The translations under genes and the position numbers were made by a program. From NCBI RefSeq assembly GCF_024752025.1, contig NZ_JANTPU010000001.1:868001-932000 (forward strand): a stretch of 64,000 bases of DNA, in the 5' to 3' direction. This stretch comes from Pseudidiomarina sp. CB1 (GTDB lineage Bacteria > Pseudomonadota > Gammaproteobacteria > Enterobacterales > Alteromonadaceae). The notes beneath the pieces are model-generated. The model searched no databases. It had not been told where the DNA came from and saw only the letters and a program-made list of their open reading frames with translations. Of this stretch, positions 7,917 to 17,160 are shown piece by piece (the stretch's first letter is position 1; each line of letters starts with the position of its first letter).

Positions 7917-9000
7917 GCTCACGGCGCTCCCATGCGGCTTTGGTTTTTTGGTGCATCGGCAGAATCAGGTCAAGCGCGGTTTGACCATCGCTCGGCAATT
8001 GCTCATCGTTCGACTGTAACGGCGTTACGCGCTGACCCCACTTGATGATGCCCGCGCCACAGGTAAGTCCGCCACCAAAAACCGCAGAGACAATGGTATC
8101 ACCCGGCTTAACAATGCCCTGCTCGACTGCTTCACAGAATGCAATGGGCAAAGTTGCCGACGAGGTGTTGCCATATTTTTGAATGTTAATGACAGTTTTT
8201 TCTTCCGGTACCTTACACATTTTAGCAAGGTAATCGATCAGACGTTTATTCGCTTGGTGCGGTATCAACGAATCAATATCGGCTGTGGTCAGTCCGGTTT
8301 CCGCGAAAACTTTTTCAACGGCGAGATTCATGCCTTTAACGGCACGTTTAAAAATTTCTTGGCCGACAAAGTTAAATGGCATGATGCCATCGAAATCAAA
8401 ACGATCGAAACTCATTCCAAATTCCAATGCCAGAACGTCACGAGCATCGGCGTCACAGGTGACATGTGAAGCGAGTAAGCCACACTCTTCGTCCGATGCT
8501 TCGAGTACCATAGCCCCGGCGCCATCGCCGAACAATACAGCACTTTCTCGTTGGGTCCAGTCGAGAATACGGGTTAAACGTTCAGCGCCAATAATAAGTA
8601 CTTTCTTATGCACACCCGTGCGAATCGCTTGAGTTGCGTAGTGCATACCATACAAAAAGCTACTGCAAGCGGCGTTCAGGTCGAATGCAGCCGCATATTT
8701 AGCGCCCAAGTCACGTTGCACTGCGGAAGCTACATTAGGAATAATTTCGTCAGGCGTGCAGGTACCCACCAAAATAAGATCGAGGTCATTCGCATCAAGC
8801 CCTGCAGCAGCTAGCGCGTTGCGCCCTGCGACCGTCGCCAACTTCGAGGTCCCGACCGAGCTAACTCGACGTTCCTCTATCCCTGTACGGGTGCGAATCC
8901 ATTCATCCGACGTATCCAAGAATGTCGCCAAGTCATCATTCGTCATGACCGCAGGCGGCAAACATTTACCCCAACCTGTAATTTCTGCGTATTTTTTCAC
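7909..9000 (-). CDS. 3-oxoacyl-ACP synthase III family protein (FabH-like)
   Basis: A 363-residue thiolase-fold condensing enzyme with the Cys-His-Asn triad: Cys in LNAACSSFLYG, His in LIPHQANKRLIDYL and Asn in KYGNTSSATLP. The GDGAGAMVLE and SAVFGGGLTCGAG motifs are also present. It is about 40 residues longer than housekeeping FabH because of a C-terminal tail after IIKWGQ, which suggests a paralog rather than the fabH of the fab operon. The start is GTG at 9000. It is translationally coupled to a crotonase gene, so the pair may modify a particular acyl chain. FabH-type reaction: decarboxylative condensation of acyl-CoA with malonyl-ACP. Confidence 0.88.
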   Translation of the reverse strand: MKKYAEITGWGKCLPPAVMTNDDLATFLDTSDEWIRTRTGIEERRVSSVGTSKLATVAGRNALAAAGLDANDLDLILVGTCTPDEIIPNVASAVQRDLGAKYAAAFDLNAACSSFLYGMHYATQAIRTGVHKKVLIIGAERLTRILDWTQRESAVLFGDGAGAMVLEASDEECGLLASHVTCDADARDVLALEFGMSFDRFDFDGIMPFNFVGQEIFKRAVKGMNLAVEKVFAETGLTTADIDSLIPHQANKRLIDYLAKMCKVPEEKTVINIQKYGNTSSATLPIAFCEAVEQGIVKPGDTIVSAVFGGGLTCGAGIIKWGQRVTPLQSNDEQLPSDGQTALDLILPMHQKTKAAWERREHE

Positions 9001-9013
9001 TGTTTAAAACCTA

Positions 9014-9041
9014 TAGTCACTGCACGTTTTTCGCTATCATA
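9014..9041. promoter_or_regulatory. Candidate overlapping divergent promoters for rlmG and the ketoacyl synthase gene
   Basis: In the 73 bases between the two divergent start codons, the near-palindrome GCTATCATAGC supplies a -10-like TATCAT on the plus strand (9035-9040) and TATGAT on the minus strand (9036-9041). The plus-strand -35 is poor (TAGTCA at 9014-9019, spacer only 15). Weak evidence, offered because the -10 hexamers are good in both directions. Confidence 0.4.
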
Positions 9042-9073
9042 GCACGAATGTTAATAAGAGAAATGTCCGACCA

Positions 9074-10228
9074 ATGGCAAAATCAACAACCCCTACCAGT
9101 GCGCCCTCGCTCTTAGTAAGTCCTGCGGGACGTTGGCAGTTAAAACGCTACCCGCTGCGCACCAATGACCCTTTACAAGCATGGGACGCGGCGGATGAGC
9201 TATTGCACCAACACATTGCCGCAGACGTTACTGCTCTGGATGCAACACATAGACCGTTAGTGCTTAACGACCAATGGGGCGCCCTGCTTTTGCCGTTTGC
9301 GCACTGTCAGGTAACCACGGTTAACGACTCCTTCGTCAGTCAGCAGGGGCAGCTTGCAAATTTAACCTTAAATCAGTTGTCAACCGAGCTCACGCAGCTC
9401 GATCCATTGGCAACATTGCCGCAAGCGACTGCAAGTGTTTGGCTCAAAATACCGAAGAGTCAAAGCCTACTGGAGTTCCAACTCGCCAAGTTAAGTAGTG
9501 AATTGCGACCTGGTACACCTTTGCGCGCAGCGGCAAAGAGTAAGCTGCTCACACCAGCAGTGCGCGAGCTCTTTGCAAAGTACTGCGATGAGGTCGACAT
9601 CTCGTTGATCCAACGCAAATGTCGTGTACTAACAGCTCGTGTACGATCTGTCCCGCTTAACACCGAACACTTTATGAGCAAATGGCCGCTTACCGAGCAC
9701 AACCTCACGCTTCATCATCATGTTGGCGTGTTTGCCCGTAATCAACTCGATATTGGCGCACGATTATTACTTGATAACCTGCCCGAATCAGGTGCATCAG
9801 AGGTCATTGACCTCGGTTGTGGCAACGGTGTTTTAGGACTTGTTTATGCGCAGAACTCGCCGAGTAGCGCCGTGACCTGGGTCGACGAGTCCCATTTAGC
9901 AATAGCTTCCTGTCGCCTCAACATCCAACAGAATCTTGCTACCAATCCAAGTTATCGTGCCGTTACTGATGATTGTTTAAGCCAATTCGCCAGCCACAGT
10001 GTTGACCTCGTTTTATGCAATCCACCGTTTCATCAAGAGCACGCCATTACCGAGCATATTGCTCGGCAAATGTTCCGTGATGCCAAACGCGTACTACGTA
10101 AAGGCGGCGAAATGCGACTGGTAGCGAACCGTCATCTACCGTATTATCACCCTTTAAAACGCCTCTTTAAACAAGTGAAGCAGGTTGCTAGTAACGCCAA
10201 ATTTGTGGTGTATAGCTGCCTGACATAA
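9074..10228 (+). CDS. rlmG: 23S rRNA (guanine(1835)-N(2))-methyltransferase RlmG
   Basis: A 384-residue class I SAM-dependent methyltransferase of the RsmC/RlmG family. The N-terminal half has a degenerate methyltransferase-like domain with NDPLQAWDAADE and LVLNDQWGALL, which match RlmG rather than RsmC. The C-terminal half has the SAM-binding loop VIDLGCGNGVLGL (about residue 240) and the catalytic motif LVLCNPPFHQ. It would methylate G1835 of 23S rRNA. Expressed rightward, 21 bases before ppiA. Confidence 0.9.
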   Translation: MAKSTTPTSAPSLLVSPAGRWQLKRYPLRTNDPLQAWDAADELLHQHIAADVTALDATHRPLVLNDQWGALLLPFAHCQVTTVNDSFVSQQGQLANLTLNQLSTELTQLDPLATLPQATASVWLKIPKSQSLLEFQLAKLSSELRPGTPLRAAAKSKLLTPAVRELFAKYCDEVDISLIQRKCRVLTARVRSVPLNTEHFMSKWPLTEHNLTLHHHVGVFARNQLDIGARLLLDNLPESGASEVIDLGCGNGVLGLVYAQNSPSSAVTWVDESHLAIASCRLNIQQNLATNPSYRAVTDDCLSQFASHSVDLVLCNPPFHQEHAITEHIARQMFRDAKRVLRKGGEMRLVANRHLPYYHPLKRLFKQVKQVASNAKFVVYSCLT

Positions 10229-10249
10229 AACCCGAGCAAAAGGTGAATT

Positions 10250-10843
10250 ATGAAAGCGTTGTTTAGCGCCCTACTATTGTTGGTTGCCAACCTAACCGCA
10301 AGTGCGGTTGCCCACGCCGATGTGCAGCCGGATAACCCGTTCCCACGCGTGAAGCTGGTGACGAGCCACGGCGACATCATCGTTGAGTTGAATCGTCACC
10401 GAGCGCCGCTGACGGTCGAAAATTTTCTAAAGTATGTTGATATCGGTAGTTATAACGGCACTATTTTTCACCGTATCGTGCCTGGTTTTGTCGTGCAGGG
10501 TGGCGGCTATGATAAAGAGCTGGTCGCCAAAAAAACCGGTTCACCGATTCCTAACGAATCGGGCAACGGCTTAAAAAATAAGTATGCAACCATCGCCATG
10601 GCGCGCGAAAATGATCCGCACACAGCAACCCGCCAATTTTTCTTTAACGTCGCTGACAACCCATCGCTCGATCCTGAGGACGGCTGGGGCTATGCAGTAT
10701 TTGGCACGATTGCGGAAGGCTATGAAGTGCTCGACAAACTCGCTGAAGTCGAATCCATGCCGTTTCATGCCGAAACCGGTTGGCGTGACTTTCCAGCCGA
10801 GCCACCAGTGCTGATTCGTGCCGAAGTAATGCCACAACAATGA
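10250..10843 (+). CDS. ppiA: Periplasmic peptidyl-prolyl cis-trans isomerase, cyclophilin type
   Basis: A 197-residue cyclophilin with a cleavable signal peptide (about 1-24, ending AVAHAD), so it acts in the periplasm like E. coli PpiA. Family motifs: APLTVENFLKYVD, FHRIVPGFVVQGG (containing the catalytic Arg and Phe), NPSLD and GWGYAVFGTIAEGYEVLD. It assists folding by proline isomerisation. Its stop overlaps the ampG start by four bases. Confidence 0.92.
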   Translation: MKALFSALLLLVANLTASAVAHADVQPDNPFPRVKLVTSHGDIIVELNRHRAPLTVENFLKYVDIGSYNGTIFHRIVPGFVVQGGGYDKELVAKKTGSPIPNESGNGLKNKYATIAMARENDPHTATRQFFFNVADNPSLDPEDGWGYAVFGTIAEGYEVLDKLAEVESMPFHAETGWRDFPAEPPVLIRAEVMPQQ

Positions 10844-12189
10844 GTTCAACTGACACCCAACAACCATGGTACAAAGACTTTCGTGTCTACCTAGAGCCGC
10901 GCATTTGGGTCATTTTCTTATTTGGCATCATGAGTGGCTTTCCCTGGGTCTTGATTGGTTCCATGCTTTCCGCATGGTTACAAGAAGCAGGCGTGTCACG
11001 CAGTGAGATTGGTTTGTTTGGCATGGTTTTTGTGGCCTATTCGGTCAATGCGCTATGGTCTCCCTTGGTCGACCGCGTTAAGCTGCCGCTATTGCAGCCG
11101 TTGCTTGGTCAGCGCCGCAGTTGGTTAGCACTCTGTTTAGTCATTCTCATCGCAGCAACGCTTAGCCTAAGTGGCCTCAATCTTGCGCAAAATGCTTTTT
11201 GGGTAGCGGCCGGCGCATTAGCGATTGCGGTTGCCTCAGCAACGCAAGATATTGCCATCGACGCGTTTCGCATCGAAACATTTAGTCAAGACGAAAGTCA
11301 TTTGCAGTCTGCTGGCGCAGCTATGGCGACTGCGGGTTGGTGGACCGGCTACAGTGGCCTTGGCGCACTGCCGTTTTTCTTGGTCGATGGCACCGCTTGG
11401 GACTGGCAAGCAGCTTACAAAGTCATGGCAGGCGTTCTCGCCGTACAACTTATCATTGTCCTCGCCGTACGCGAATCAACTCGCTATCGAGCGCAACTGA
11501 AACCCTTCACACGCTGGCAGGACTGGTTTCGCACAACCTTAGTTGATCCCATCGCTGAGTTTTTCAAACGCGCGGGCTGGCGTCTTGCTGTCGCAATCTT
11601 AAGCTTTATCTTCTTATTTAAAATCGGTGAAGCCTTTTTAGGCCGCATGAGTATCGTCTTTTACAAAGAAGTCGGCTTTACCAATGACGACATCGCGGTC
11701 TATTCGAAAATGGTCACCTGGTGGGTGACTATCGTTTTTGCCATCATCGGCAGTATGGTCAACGTGCGCTTAGGGACCATGCGCGGACTTTTTATTGGTG
11801 GCATCGCCATGGCGGCCAGTAACCTAATGTTCGCTTGGATCGCTGTGGTGGGTCCCGACACGAATTTGTTGCTCGCGGCAGTAATCATTGATGGCTTTAC
11901 CGGTGCATGGTCGACGGTGGCATTCGTCGCATTCATTAGCCTGCTCTGTAACCGTGCGTTTACCGCAACGCAGTATGCACTTTTAGCGTCACTGGGGAAT
12001 TTAGGCCGCACACTCTTATCGTCCTACAGTGGGTTTGTCGTCGATTGGCTCAACGGTGATTGGTCGTTATTTTTCATCCTAACCGCAGTCATGGTCACTC
12101 CAGGATTATTGTTATTAATCGTCCTGCGTAAAGCGTTGCATCGCATCCAAGCTCCGGCCGCTGACACGGAGTTAGCTCGTGACAAGTAG
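10840..12189 (+). CDS. ampG: AmpG-family muropeptide permease (MFS)
   Basis: A 449-residue major facilitator with about 12 hydrophobic helices. The AmpG signatures are clear: FGIMSGFPWVLIGSMLSAWL in the first helix, the LWSPLVDR loop, GQRRSW after helix 2 and the TQDIAIDAFRIE motif of helix 4. AmpG imports GlcNAc-anhydroMurNAc peptides for wall recycling and is needed for beta-lactamase induction in some species. Overlaps of 4 bases with ppiA and 11 bases with panE suggest one operon. No ampD or nagZ is nearby. Confidence 0.88.
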   Translation: MSSTDTQQPWYKDFRVYLEPRIWVIFLFGIMSGFPWVLIGSMLSAWLQEAGVSRSEIGLFGMVFVAYSVNALWSPLVDRVKLPLLQPLLGQRRSWLALCLVILIAATLSLSGLNLAQNAFWVAAGALAIAVASATQDIAIDAFRIETFSQDESHLQSAGAAMATAGWWTGYSGLGALPFFLVDGTAWDWQAAYKVMAGVLAVQLIIVLAVRESTRYRAQLKPFTRWQDWFRTTLVDPIAEFFKRAGWRLAVAILSFIFLFKIGEAFLGRMSIVFYKEVGFTNDDIAVYSKMVTWWVTIVFAIIGSMVNVRLGTMRGLFIGGIAMAASNLMFAWIAVVGPDTNLLLAAVIIDGFTGAWSTVAFVAFISLLCNRAFTATQYALLASLGNLGRTLLSSYSGFVVDWLNGDWSLFFILTAVMVTPGLLLLIVLRKALHRIQAPAADTELARDK

Positions 12190-13084
12190 GTTACCGTGGT
12201 GTGTTATCGGGCAAGGTGCATTAGGCAGTCTAATGGCCGTGCACCTAGCGCAGCAGAACGAACAGGTGCAACTCAAACTTCGGCGCACAGGTTCTACCAC
12301 AATTCGTTTCGAAGAACAGACATTTCGCTTCCAGAGCAGTGCTCAACTGTTGCAGCCGAGCCTTATTTTCGCCGCTGTGAAAGCCTATCAAGTCGTCCCA
12401 CTCATCGAAGAGTTGCGCCGCTATGAAGCCTTTGCGGAGTCAACGTTAATCCTCAGCTACAACGGCATGCTGCCTGACGAAGAGAAATGGGTACGCCCGC
12501 ACGACTGGCATTGGGTAACAACCCACGGAGCCTATCGTGACGGCGCTGAGGTGGTTCACGGCGGTCATGGACAAAGCTGGCTAGGGACAATGACTGGAAC
12601 TGCGGCAAAACCGGCGCTCTTTACCGCATTGGCTCGCGCACTACCGCCCTTGCATTGGCAAGCTGATCTGCGCGTGCGACGTTGGCAAAAGCTCGCCATC
12701 AATTGCCTTATTAATCCGTATACGTTGCTTCACCGTTGTCTCAACGGTGAACTTCCCCAACACGTTGCCCCGGCAGAATGGCGGGCTGTGGCCGAAGAAA
12801 TTGTCCGTTTGGCTGCCTACCAGGGGGTGAGTTTAGCTACCGATGACTTGCTGATGCAGGCGCAACAGGTGGTTGAGCACACCGCCCGCAACCGCTCATC
12901 AATGCTGCAAGACTACTTACATCAGCGACCGTTGGAAATTACCTATTTGAATGGTTTTGTCGCTGCGGCAAGTGCCGCAGCGGGCTGGCAAGCGCCAGCC
13001 AATCAACGCTTAACTGAGCAGGTTCAGTCGTTATCCTCGATAAAGTCGACCACTTCAAGACCAAAGCCTGATAACGCCGAGTAA
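12179..13084 (+). CDS. panE: 2-dehydropantoate 2-reductase
   Basis: A 301-residue ketopantoate reductase, near the 303 of E. coli PanE. The Rossmann motif [10 protein letters not shown] is at the N-terminus, and the catalytic region [15 protein letters not shown] carries the conserved Lys and Asn. It reduces 2-dehydropantoate with NADPH to pantoate for CoA synthesis. The GTG start at 12179 lies inside the ampG end. No in-frame ATG precedes the Rossmann motif. The 3' end overlaps convergent ribB by 61 bases. Confidence 0.88.
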   Translation: MTSRLPWCVIGQGALGSLMAVHLAQQNEQVQLKLRRTGSTTIRFEEQTFRFQSSAQLLQPSLIFAAVKAYQVVPLIEELRRYEAFAESTLILSYNGMLPDEEKWVRPHDWHWVTTHGAYRDGAEVVHGGHGQSWLGTMTGTAAKPALFTALARALPPLHWQADLRVRRWQKLAINCLINPYTLLHRCLNGELPQHVAPAEWRAVAEEIVRLAAYQGVSLATDDLLMQAQQVVEHTARNRSSMLQDYLHQRPLEITYLNGFVAAASAAAGWQAPANQRLTEQVQSLSSIKSTTSRPKPDNAE

Positions 13085-14142
13085 CGTTTCGGTGAACTCA
13101 TCAAGTGCATCTTATGCACACCCAAATCTGCCAGAATTTGCGAGCCAATACCGACATTGCGTGAGGCGTTTGATGCTGCCGCACTTGGTTTTTTCTCGCC
13201 ACGATCTTCCGCCGCAAAACTTTGCACTTGCTCTAGAATATCGTCGGTCGTTTGCGTCCGCCCAATCACCACGAGTACGCCACCGTTACTACCGATGTAA
13301 TCCATCGCATGACCTAACGGCCAACTGCGTTGACTCGCACGATCGGTAGAAAACAGGTCATTAAAAGTGTCTTGCAGGTGCACACGAACGTTAACAGGCT
13401 CATTTTCGTTAATCTCGCCATGGATAAGCGCATAGTGAACCTGTTTATCAATGGTATCTTGGAAAGTGATCAATTCAAATTCGCCGTAACGCGTCGGTAA
13501 ACGGCACTGCGCTTTGCGCTCTACCGTTTTTTCGGTAAGCGAGCGGTACTCAATCAAATCAGCGATGGTGCCAATTTTAAGGTTGTGCTCAGCAGCAAAT
13601 TTCTCCAAGTCTGGACGCCGCGCCATGGTGCCATCTTCATTCAGCACTTCGACGATGACAGCAGCGGGTTCAAAGCCGGCTAAACGGGCCAAATCACAAC
13701 CGGCTTCAGTATGACCAGCACGGTTCAGCACCCCGCCCTCTTTCGCTTTTAACGGAAAAATGTGCCCCGGCATGACCAAGTCATCTGGTTTGGCGTCTTT
13801 CGCTACCGCGGCTTGCACGGTCCGAGCACGATCAGCGGCAGAAATACCGGTCGTCACCCCTTCGGCGGCTTCGATGGATACCGTAAAATTCGTCGCATAA
13901 GGAGCATTGTTCTGATTCACCATCAATGGTAAACGTAACTGCGCACAACGCTCTTCGGTGAGCGTTAAACAGATCAGGCCACGGCCATAACGCGCCATAA
14001 AGTTAATCGCTTCTGGCGTAATGCAGTCGGCTGCAATAATCAGATCACCTTCATTCTCGCGATCTTCATCGTCCATCAAGATGACCATTTTGCCTTGGCG
14101 AATAGCTTCAATAATTTCAGCCGCACTGTGTAATTGACTCAC
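13024..14142 (-). CDS. ribB: 3,4-dihydroxy-2-butanone 4-phosphate synthase with degenerate GTP cyclohydrolase II-like domain
   Basis: A 372-residue RibBA-like protein. The N-terminal DHBP synthase domain (about 1-200) is intact, with the acidic motif [12 protein letters not shown] and [12 protein letters not shown]. It makes the four-carbon unit of riboflavin from ribulose 5-phosphate. The C-terminal domain (about 205-366) aligns with GTP cyclohydrolase II but reads [13 protein letters not shown] and continues without the three zinc-binding cysteines of active enzymes, so cyclohydrolase activity is very unlikely. Such RibBX forms are known in other Gammaproteobacteria. It overlaps ribD by four bases and is the last gene of glyA-nrdR-ribD-ribB. 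Confidence 0.92.
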   Translation of the reverse strand: MSQLHSAAEIIEAIRQGKMVILMDDEDRENEGDLIIAADCITPEAINFMARYGRGLICLTLTEERCAQLRLPLMVNQNNAPYATNFTVSIEAAEGVTTGISAADRARTVQAAVAKDAKPDDLVMPGHIFPLKAKEGGVLNRAGHTEAGCDLARLAGFEPAAVIVEVLNEDGTMARRPDLEKFAAEHNLKIGTIADLIEYRSLTEKTVERKAQCRLPTRYGEFELITFQDTIDKQVHYALIHGEINENEPVNVRVHLQDTFNDLFSTDRASQRSWPLGHAMDYIGSNGGVLVVIGRTQTTDDILEQVQSFAAEDRGEKKPSAAASNASRNVGIGSQILADLGVHKMHLMSSPKRYSALSGFGLEVVDFIEDND

Positions 14143-15284
14143 GACGTTAATTCTCCTCTGCTTACTCCGCCGCTATGCAGCGGACGAGCAATAATACGTA
14201 GATCGGTGCCAACGAGAGTGACACTCTCGTAAACTAATTCCGGCGCCTGTTCAATGCGCTCAAATAGCGGCAATTGCAACAGCCCTCGGCTGTCAGAACC
14301 GAACAATTTCGGCGCCATGTAAATAACAAATTCATCCACGAGCTCAGCGGCCACTAAAGCACCTGCTAGCTCTGCACCACACTCGGTCCACACATCATTG
14401 ATCTGCAATTCCGCTAGCTTATCGAATAGACTGCGTAACGGTAACCGGCCAGCACTTGCCGGTAAAGCAAGTGTGCTCACATGCGCGGGCCACTGGTGTT
14501 CATGTGTTGATGCGTCATGTGCAACATCAATGACCCGTAGCACCGGACTATCAATCGCATAAAAATGAGCGTTTGGTGGCAACTGTGCCTGACGATCAAG
14601 CACAACCCGCAAAGGTTGTTGTTGCATCTCAGGGTGACGCGCTGTCATTTGCGCTTGGTCCATCATTACGGTACGTGCGCTGGTTAAGATCGCACCGGCT
14701 TGGGCGCGGTAACGATGCACATCATGACGAGCTTCTGAGCCAGTAATCCATTGGCTTTGGCCATTCGCAAGAGCGGTTCGACCATCAAGGGTCATGGCCA
14801 TTTTCAGACGTAACCATGGGCGTTGGCGTTCCATGCGAGAAATAAAACCGCGATTGAGCCGTCGTGCAGCATCTTCGAGTACGCCAACAACAACTTCGAT
14901 ACCGGCGTTGCGCAGGCGCGCAATCCCTTGTCCGGCCACCAATGGATTTGGATCTTGCATAGCGACCACTACCCGTGCCACTTGCGCCTTAATCAAAGCA
15001 TCTGCACATGGCGGGGTGCGGCCATGATGACTGCACGGTTCGAGGGTTACATACGCCGTTGCACCAACCGCTTGTGCTGCTGCCTCGCGCAACGCGTAAA
15101 CTTCAGCATGAGGCTCGCCTGAACGTTCATGCCAACCGCGCCCGACAACACGCCCGCGGTGCTCAATAACACAACCCACTAAGGGGTTTGGCGCCGCACT
15201 AAAAGCCCCGCGTGCAGCTAGCTCCAACGCCTGCTGCATGTAGTGTTCATCTGCTTGTAAGGTTGGCTCGTTAAGCTGGGCCAT
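14139..15284 (-). CDS. ribD: Bifunctional riboflavin deaminase/reductase RibD
   Basis: A 381-residue protein with an N-terminal cytidine-deaminase-like domain (about 10-135), whose zinc site is HAEVYAL and [11 protein letters not shown], and a C-terminal reductase domain (about 150-370) with [17 protein letters not shown]. It carries out the second and third steps of riboflavin synthesis. It starts 14 bases after nrdR, the usual neighbour. No riboflavin synthase gene (ribE) stands between ribD and ribB, unlike many relatives. Confidence 0.95.
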   Translation of the reverse strand: MAQLNEPTLQADEHYMQQALELAARGAFSAAPNPLVGCVIEHRGRVVGRGWHERSGEPHAEVYALREAAAQAVGATAYVTLEPCSHHGRTPPCADALIKAQVARVVVAMQDPNPLVAGQGIARLRNAGIEVVVGVLEDAARRLNRGFISRMERQRPWLRLKMAMTLDGRTALANGQSQWITGSEARHDVHRYRAQAGAILTSARTVMMDQAQMTARHPEMQQQPLRVVLDRQAQLPPNAHFYAIDSPVLRVIDVAHDASTHEHQWPAHVSTLALPASAGRLPLRSLFDKLAELQINDVWTECGAELAGALVAAELVDEFVIYMAPKLFGSDSRGLLQLPLFERIEQAPELVYESVTLVGTDLRIIARPLHSGGVSRGELTS

Positions 15285-15298
15285 ATGTGGCTCCTCGC

Positions 15299-15748
15299 TT
15301 AGTCGTTAAGACGGGCGATTTCTTCACCAAATTCGCGAATGTCGTCAAACGCACGATAAACGGACGCAAAGCGAATATAAGCGACTTTATCGAGGGCTTT
15401 TAAGTTATCCATGACTAAACCACCGATCACTTGACTGGTGATTTCACGCTCACCCGTCGCACGTAACGCCGACTTCACGTTCTGGATGGCTTGCTCCATA
15501 GCCTCTAGGCTCACCGGGCGCTTTTCAAGCGCGCGCAATAATCCAGCGCGCAACTTGTCTTCATTGAAAGGCTCACGCGAGCCATCAGACTTAATTACCC
15601 GCGGCATAATCAGTTCTGCGGTCTCAAAGGTCGTAAAACGCTCTTTACAGTCAGTGCACTCACGACGACGGCGCACGGAAGCACCGTCCGCAACCAATCG
15701 AGAGTCGATAACTTTGGTGTCTTGAGTACCGCAAAACGGACAATGCAT
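15299..15748 (-). CDS. nrdR: Transcriptional repressor NrdR
   Basis: A 149-residue protein, exactly the family size. The N-terminal zinc ribbon has CPFC and CTDC. An ATP-cone follows (about 47-136), with [20 protein letters not shown]. NrdR binds dATP/ATP and represses ribonucleotide reductase genes through NrdR boxes. It lies 28 bases after glyA and 14 before ribD. Confidence 0.96.
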   Translation of the reverse strand: MHCPFCGTQDTKVIDSRLVADGASVRRRRECTDCKERFTTFETAELIMPRVIKSDGSREPFNEDKLRAGLLRALEKRPVSLEAMEQAIQNVKSALRATGEREITSQVIGGLVMDNLKALDKVAYIRFASVYRAFDDIREFGEEIARLND

Positions 15749-15776
15749 AACTTTTCCTTTGGGCTAGTAAGGCAAA

Positions 15777-17033
15777 TTAGCCATACACTGGAAAACGCTT
15801 ACACAGCGCTTTCACATCTTCGCGCACGCGCGCGATGGTTTCTTCGTTACCGATATCATCAAGCACGTCGCACATCCAGTTTGCGACTTGCTCGGCTTCA
15901 GCAACCTTAAAGCCACGACGAGTTATCGCCGGCGTTCCTAAGCGTAATCCCGAGGTGACAAAAGGTGAACGTGGATCGTTCGGCACCGAATTTTTGTTCA
16001 CGGTGATGTAAGCACGGCCCAGGGCTGCATCAGCATCTTTACCCGTAATATCTTTGTCGATTAAATCAACCAAGAACAAATGGTTTTGTGTGCCACCCGA
16101 AACAATTTTGTAGCCACGCTGCTGCATAACTTTCACCATCGCGTTCGCATTATCAAGAACCTGCTGCTGATAAGCTTTGAATTCCGGCTCCATCGCTTCT
16201 TTGAACGCTACCGCTTTAGCAGCAATCACGTGACACAGAGGGCCACCTTGGCTACCAGGGAACACGCCACTGTTTAATTTTTTATGCAGCGCTTCATCAT
16301 CTTTGCCTGACAAAATCAAACCGCTACGTGGTCCAGCAAGTGTTTTATGCGTCGTTGTGGTCACCACGTCAGCATGTGGAATTGGGCTTGGATACAGGCC
16401 AGCCGCAACCAAACCTGCAACATGCGCCATGTCCACTAGCAAATAAGCGCCAACTTCGTCGGCAATTTCACGGAATTTCGCCCAGTCAACGATGCCAGAA
16501 TACGCTGAGAAACCTGCGACGATTAACTTAGGTTTGTGCTCAAGCGCTAACTCACGCACTTCGGCATAGTCTATTTCACCAGTACTTTCATCAAGACCGT
16601 ACTGCACAGCCTTGTATAATTTCCCTGAAAAGTTGACGCCTGAACCGTGGGTCAAGTGACCTCCATGGGCCAAGCTCATACCTAATACCGTGTCACCCGC
16701 TTCCAACAAAGCCAAGAAAACTGCCGAGTTCGCTTGCGAACCAGCGTGGGGTTGAACGTTTGCGTATTTAGCGCCAAACAATTGCTTCGCACGCTCGATG
16801 GCCAAGTCTTCAACCACGTCGACATACTCACAACCACCATAGTAACGTTTGTGTGGGTAGCCTTCAGCGTATTTATTGGTCAGTTGCGAGCCCTGCGCTT
16901 GCAACACACGTGGACTGGTGTAATTTTCCGAGGCGATAAGTTCAATGTGTTGCTCTTGGCGCTCAACTTCGCCAGTCATCGCTTGCCAAAGATCGGCATC
17001 ATAATCGGCAATGTTCATGCTGTTTTTTAACAT
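15777..17033 (-). CDS. glyA: Serine hydroxymethyltransferase
   Basis: A 418-residue PLP enzyme interconverting serine plus tetrahydrofolate with glycine plus methylene-tetrahydrofolate. The PLP lysine lies in [16 protein letters not shown], and the ENYTSPRVL and YGGCEYVD motifs are present. An AGGAG five bases before the ATG at 17033 supports that start over the internal ATG at 17018. It probably heads the glyA-nrdR-ribD-ribB transcript. Confidence 0.97.
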   Translation of the reverse strand: MLKNSMNIADYDADLWQAMTGEVERQEQHIELIASENYTSPRVLQAQGSQLTNKYAEGYPHKRYYGGCEYVDVVEDLAIERAKQLFGAKYANVQPHAGSQANSAVFLALLEAGDTVLGMSLAHGGHLTHGSGVNFSGKLYKAVQYGLDESTGEIDYAEVRELALEHKPKLIVAGFSAYSGIVDWAKFREIADEVGAYLLVDMAHVAGLVAAGLYPSPIPHADVVTTTTHKTLAGPRSGLILSGKDDEALHKKLNSGVFPGSQGGPLCHVIAAKAVAFKEAMEPEFKAYQQQVLDNANAMVKVMQQRGYKIVSGGTQNHLFLVDLIDKDITGKDADAALGRAYITVNKNSVPNDPRSPFVTSGLRLGTPAITRRGFKVAEAEQVANWMCDVLDDIGNEETIARVREDVKALCKRFPVYG

Positions 17034-17073
17034 CGGGGCTCCTGACTTCTAACGGGACAACATTTGTGGCGGT

Positions 17074-17103
17074 AGTTTACCAATATACTTGGGTTCACGC
17101 CAA
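17074..17103 (-). promoter_or_regulatory. Candidate glyA promoter
   Basis: Minus strand: TTGGCG at 17098-17103, an 18-base spacer, and TAAACT at 17074-17079. Each hexamer matches four of six consensus positions. It is about 40 bases upstream of the glyA start and overlaps the opposing ettA promoter candidate. Confidence 0.4.
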
Positions 17104-17118
17104 CTTAAGGGTTAAAAT
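17089..17118 (+). promoter_or_regulatory. Candidate ettA promoter
   Basis: Plus strand: TTGGGT at 17089-17094, an 18-base spacer, and TAAAAT at 17113-17118, about 42 bases before the ettA start codon. Confidence 0.45.
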
Positions 17119-17160
17119 AGCGACCATTGTCTTAGCCTTAAAAAAGGAACCGTTGCTGTT

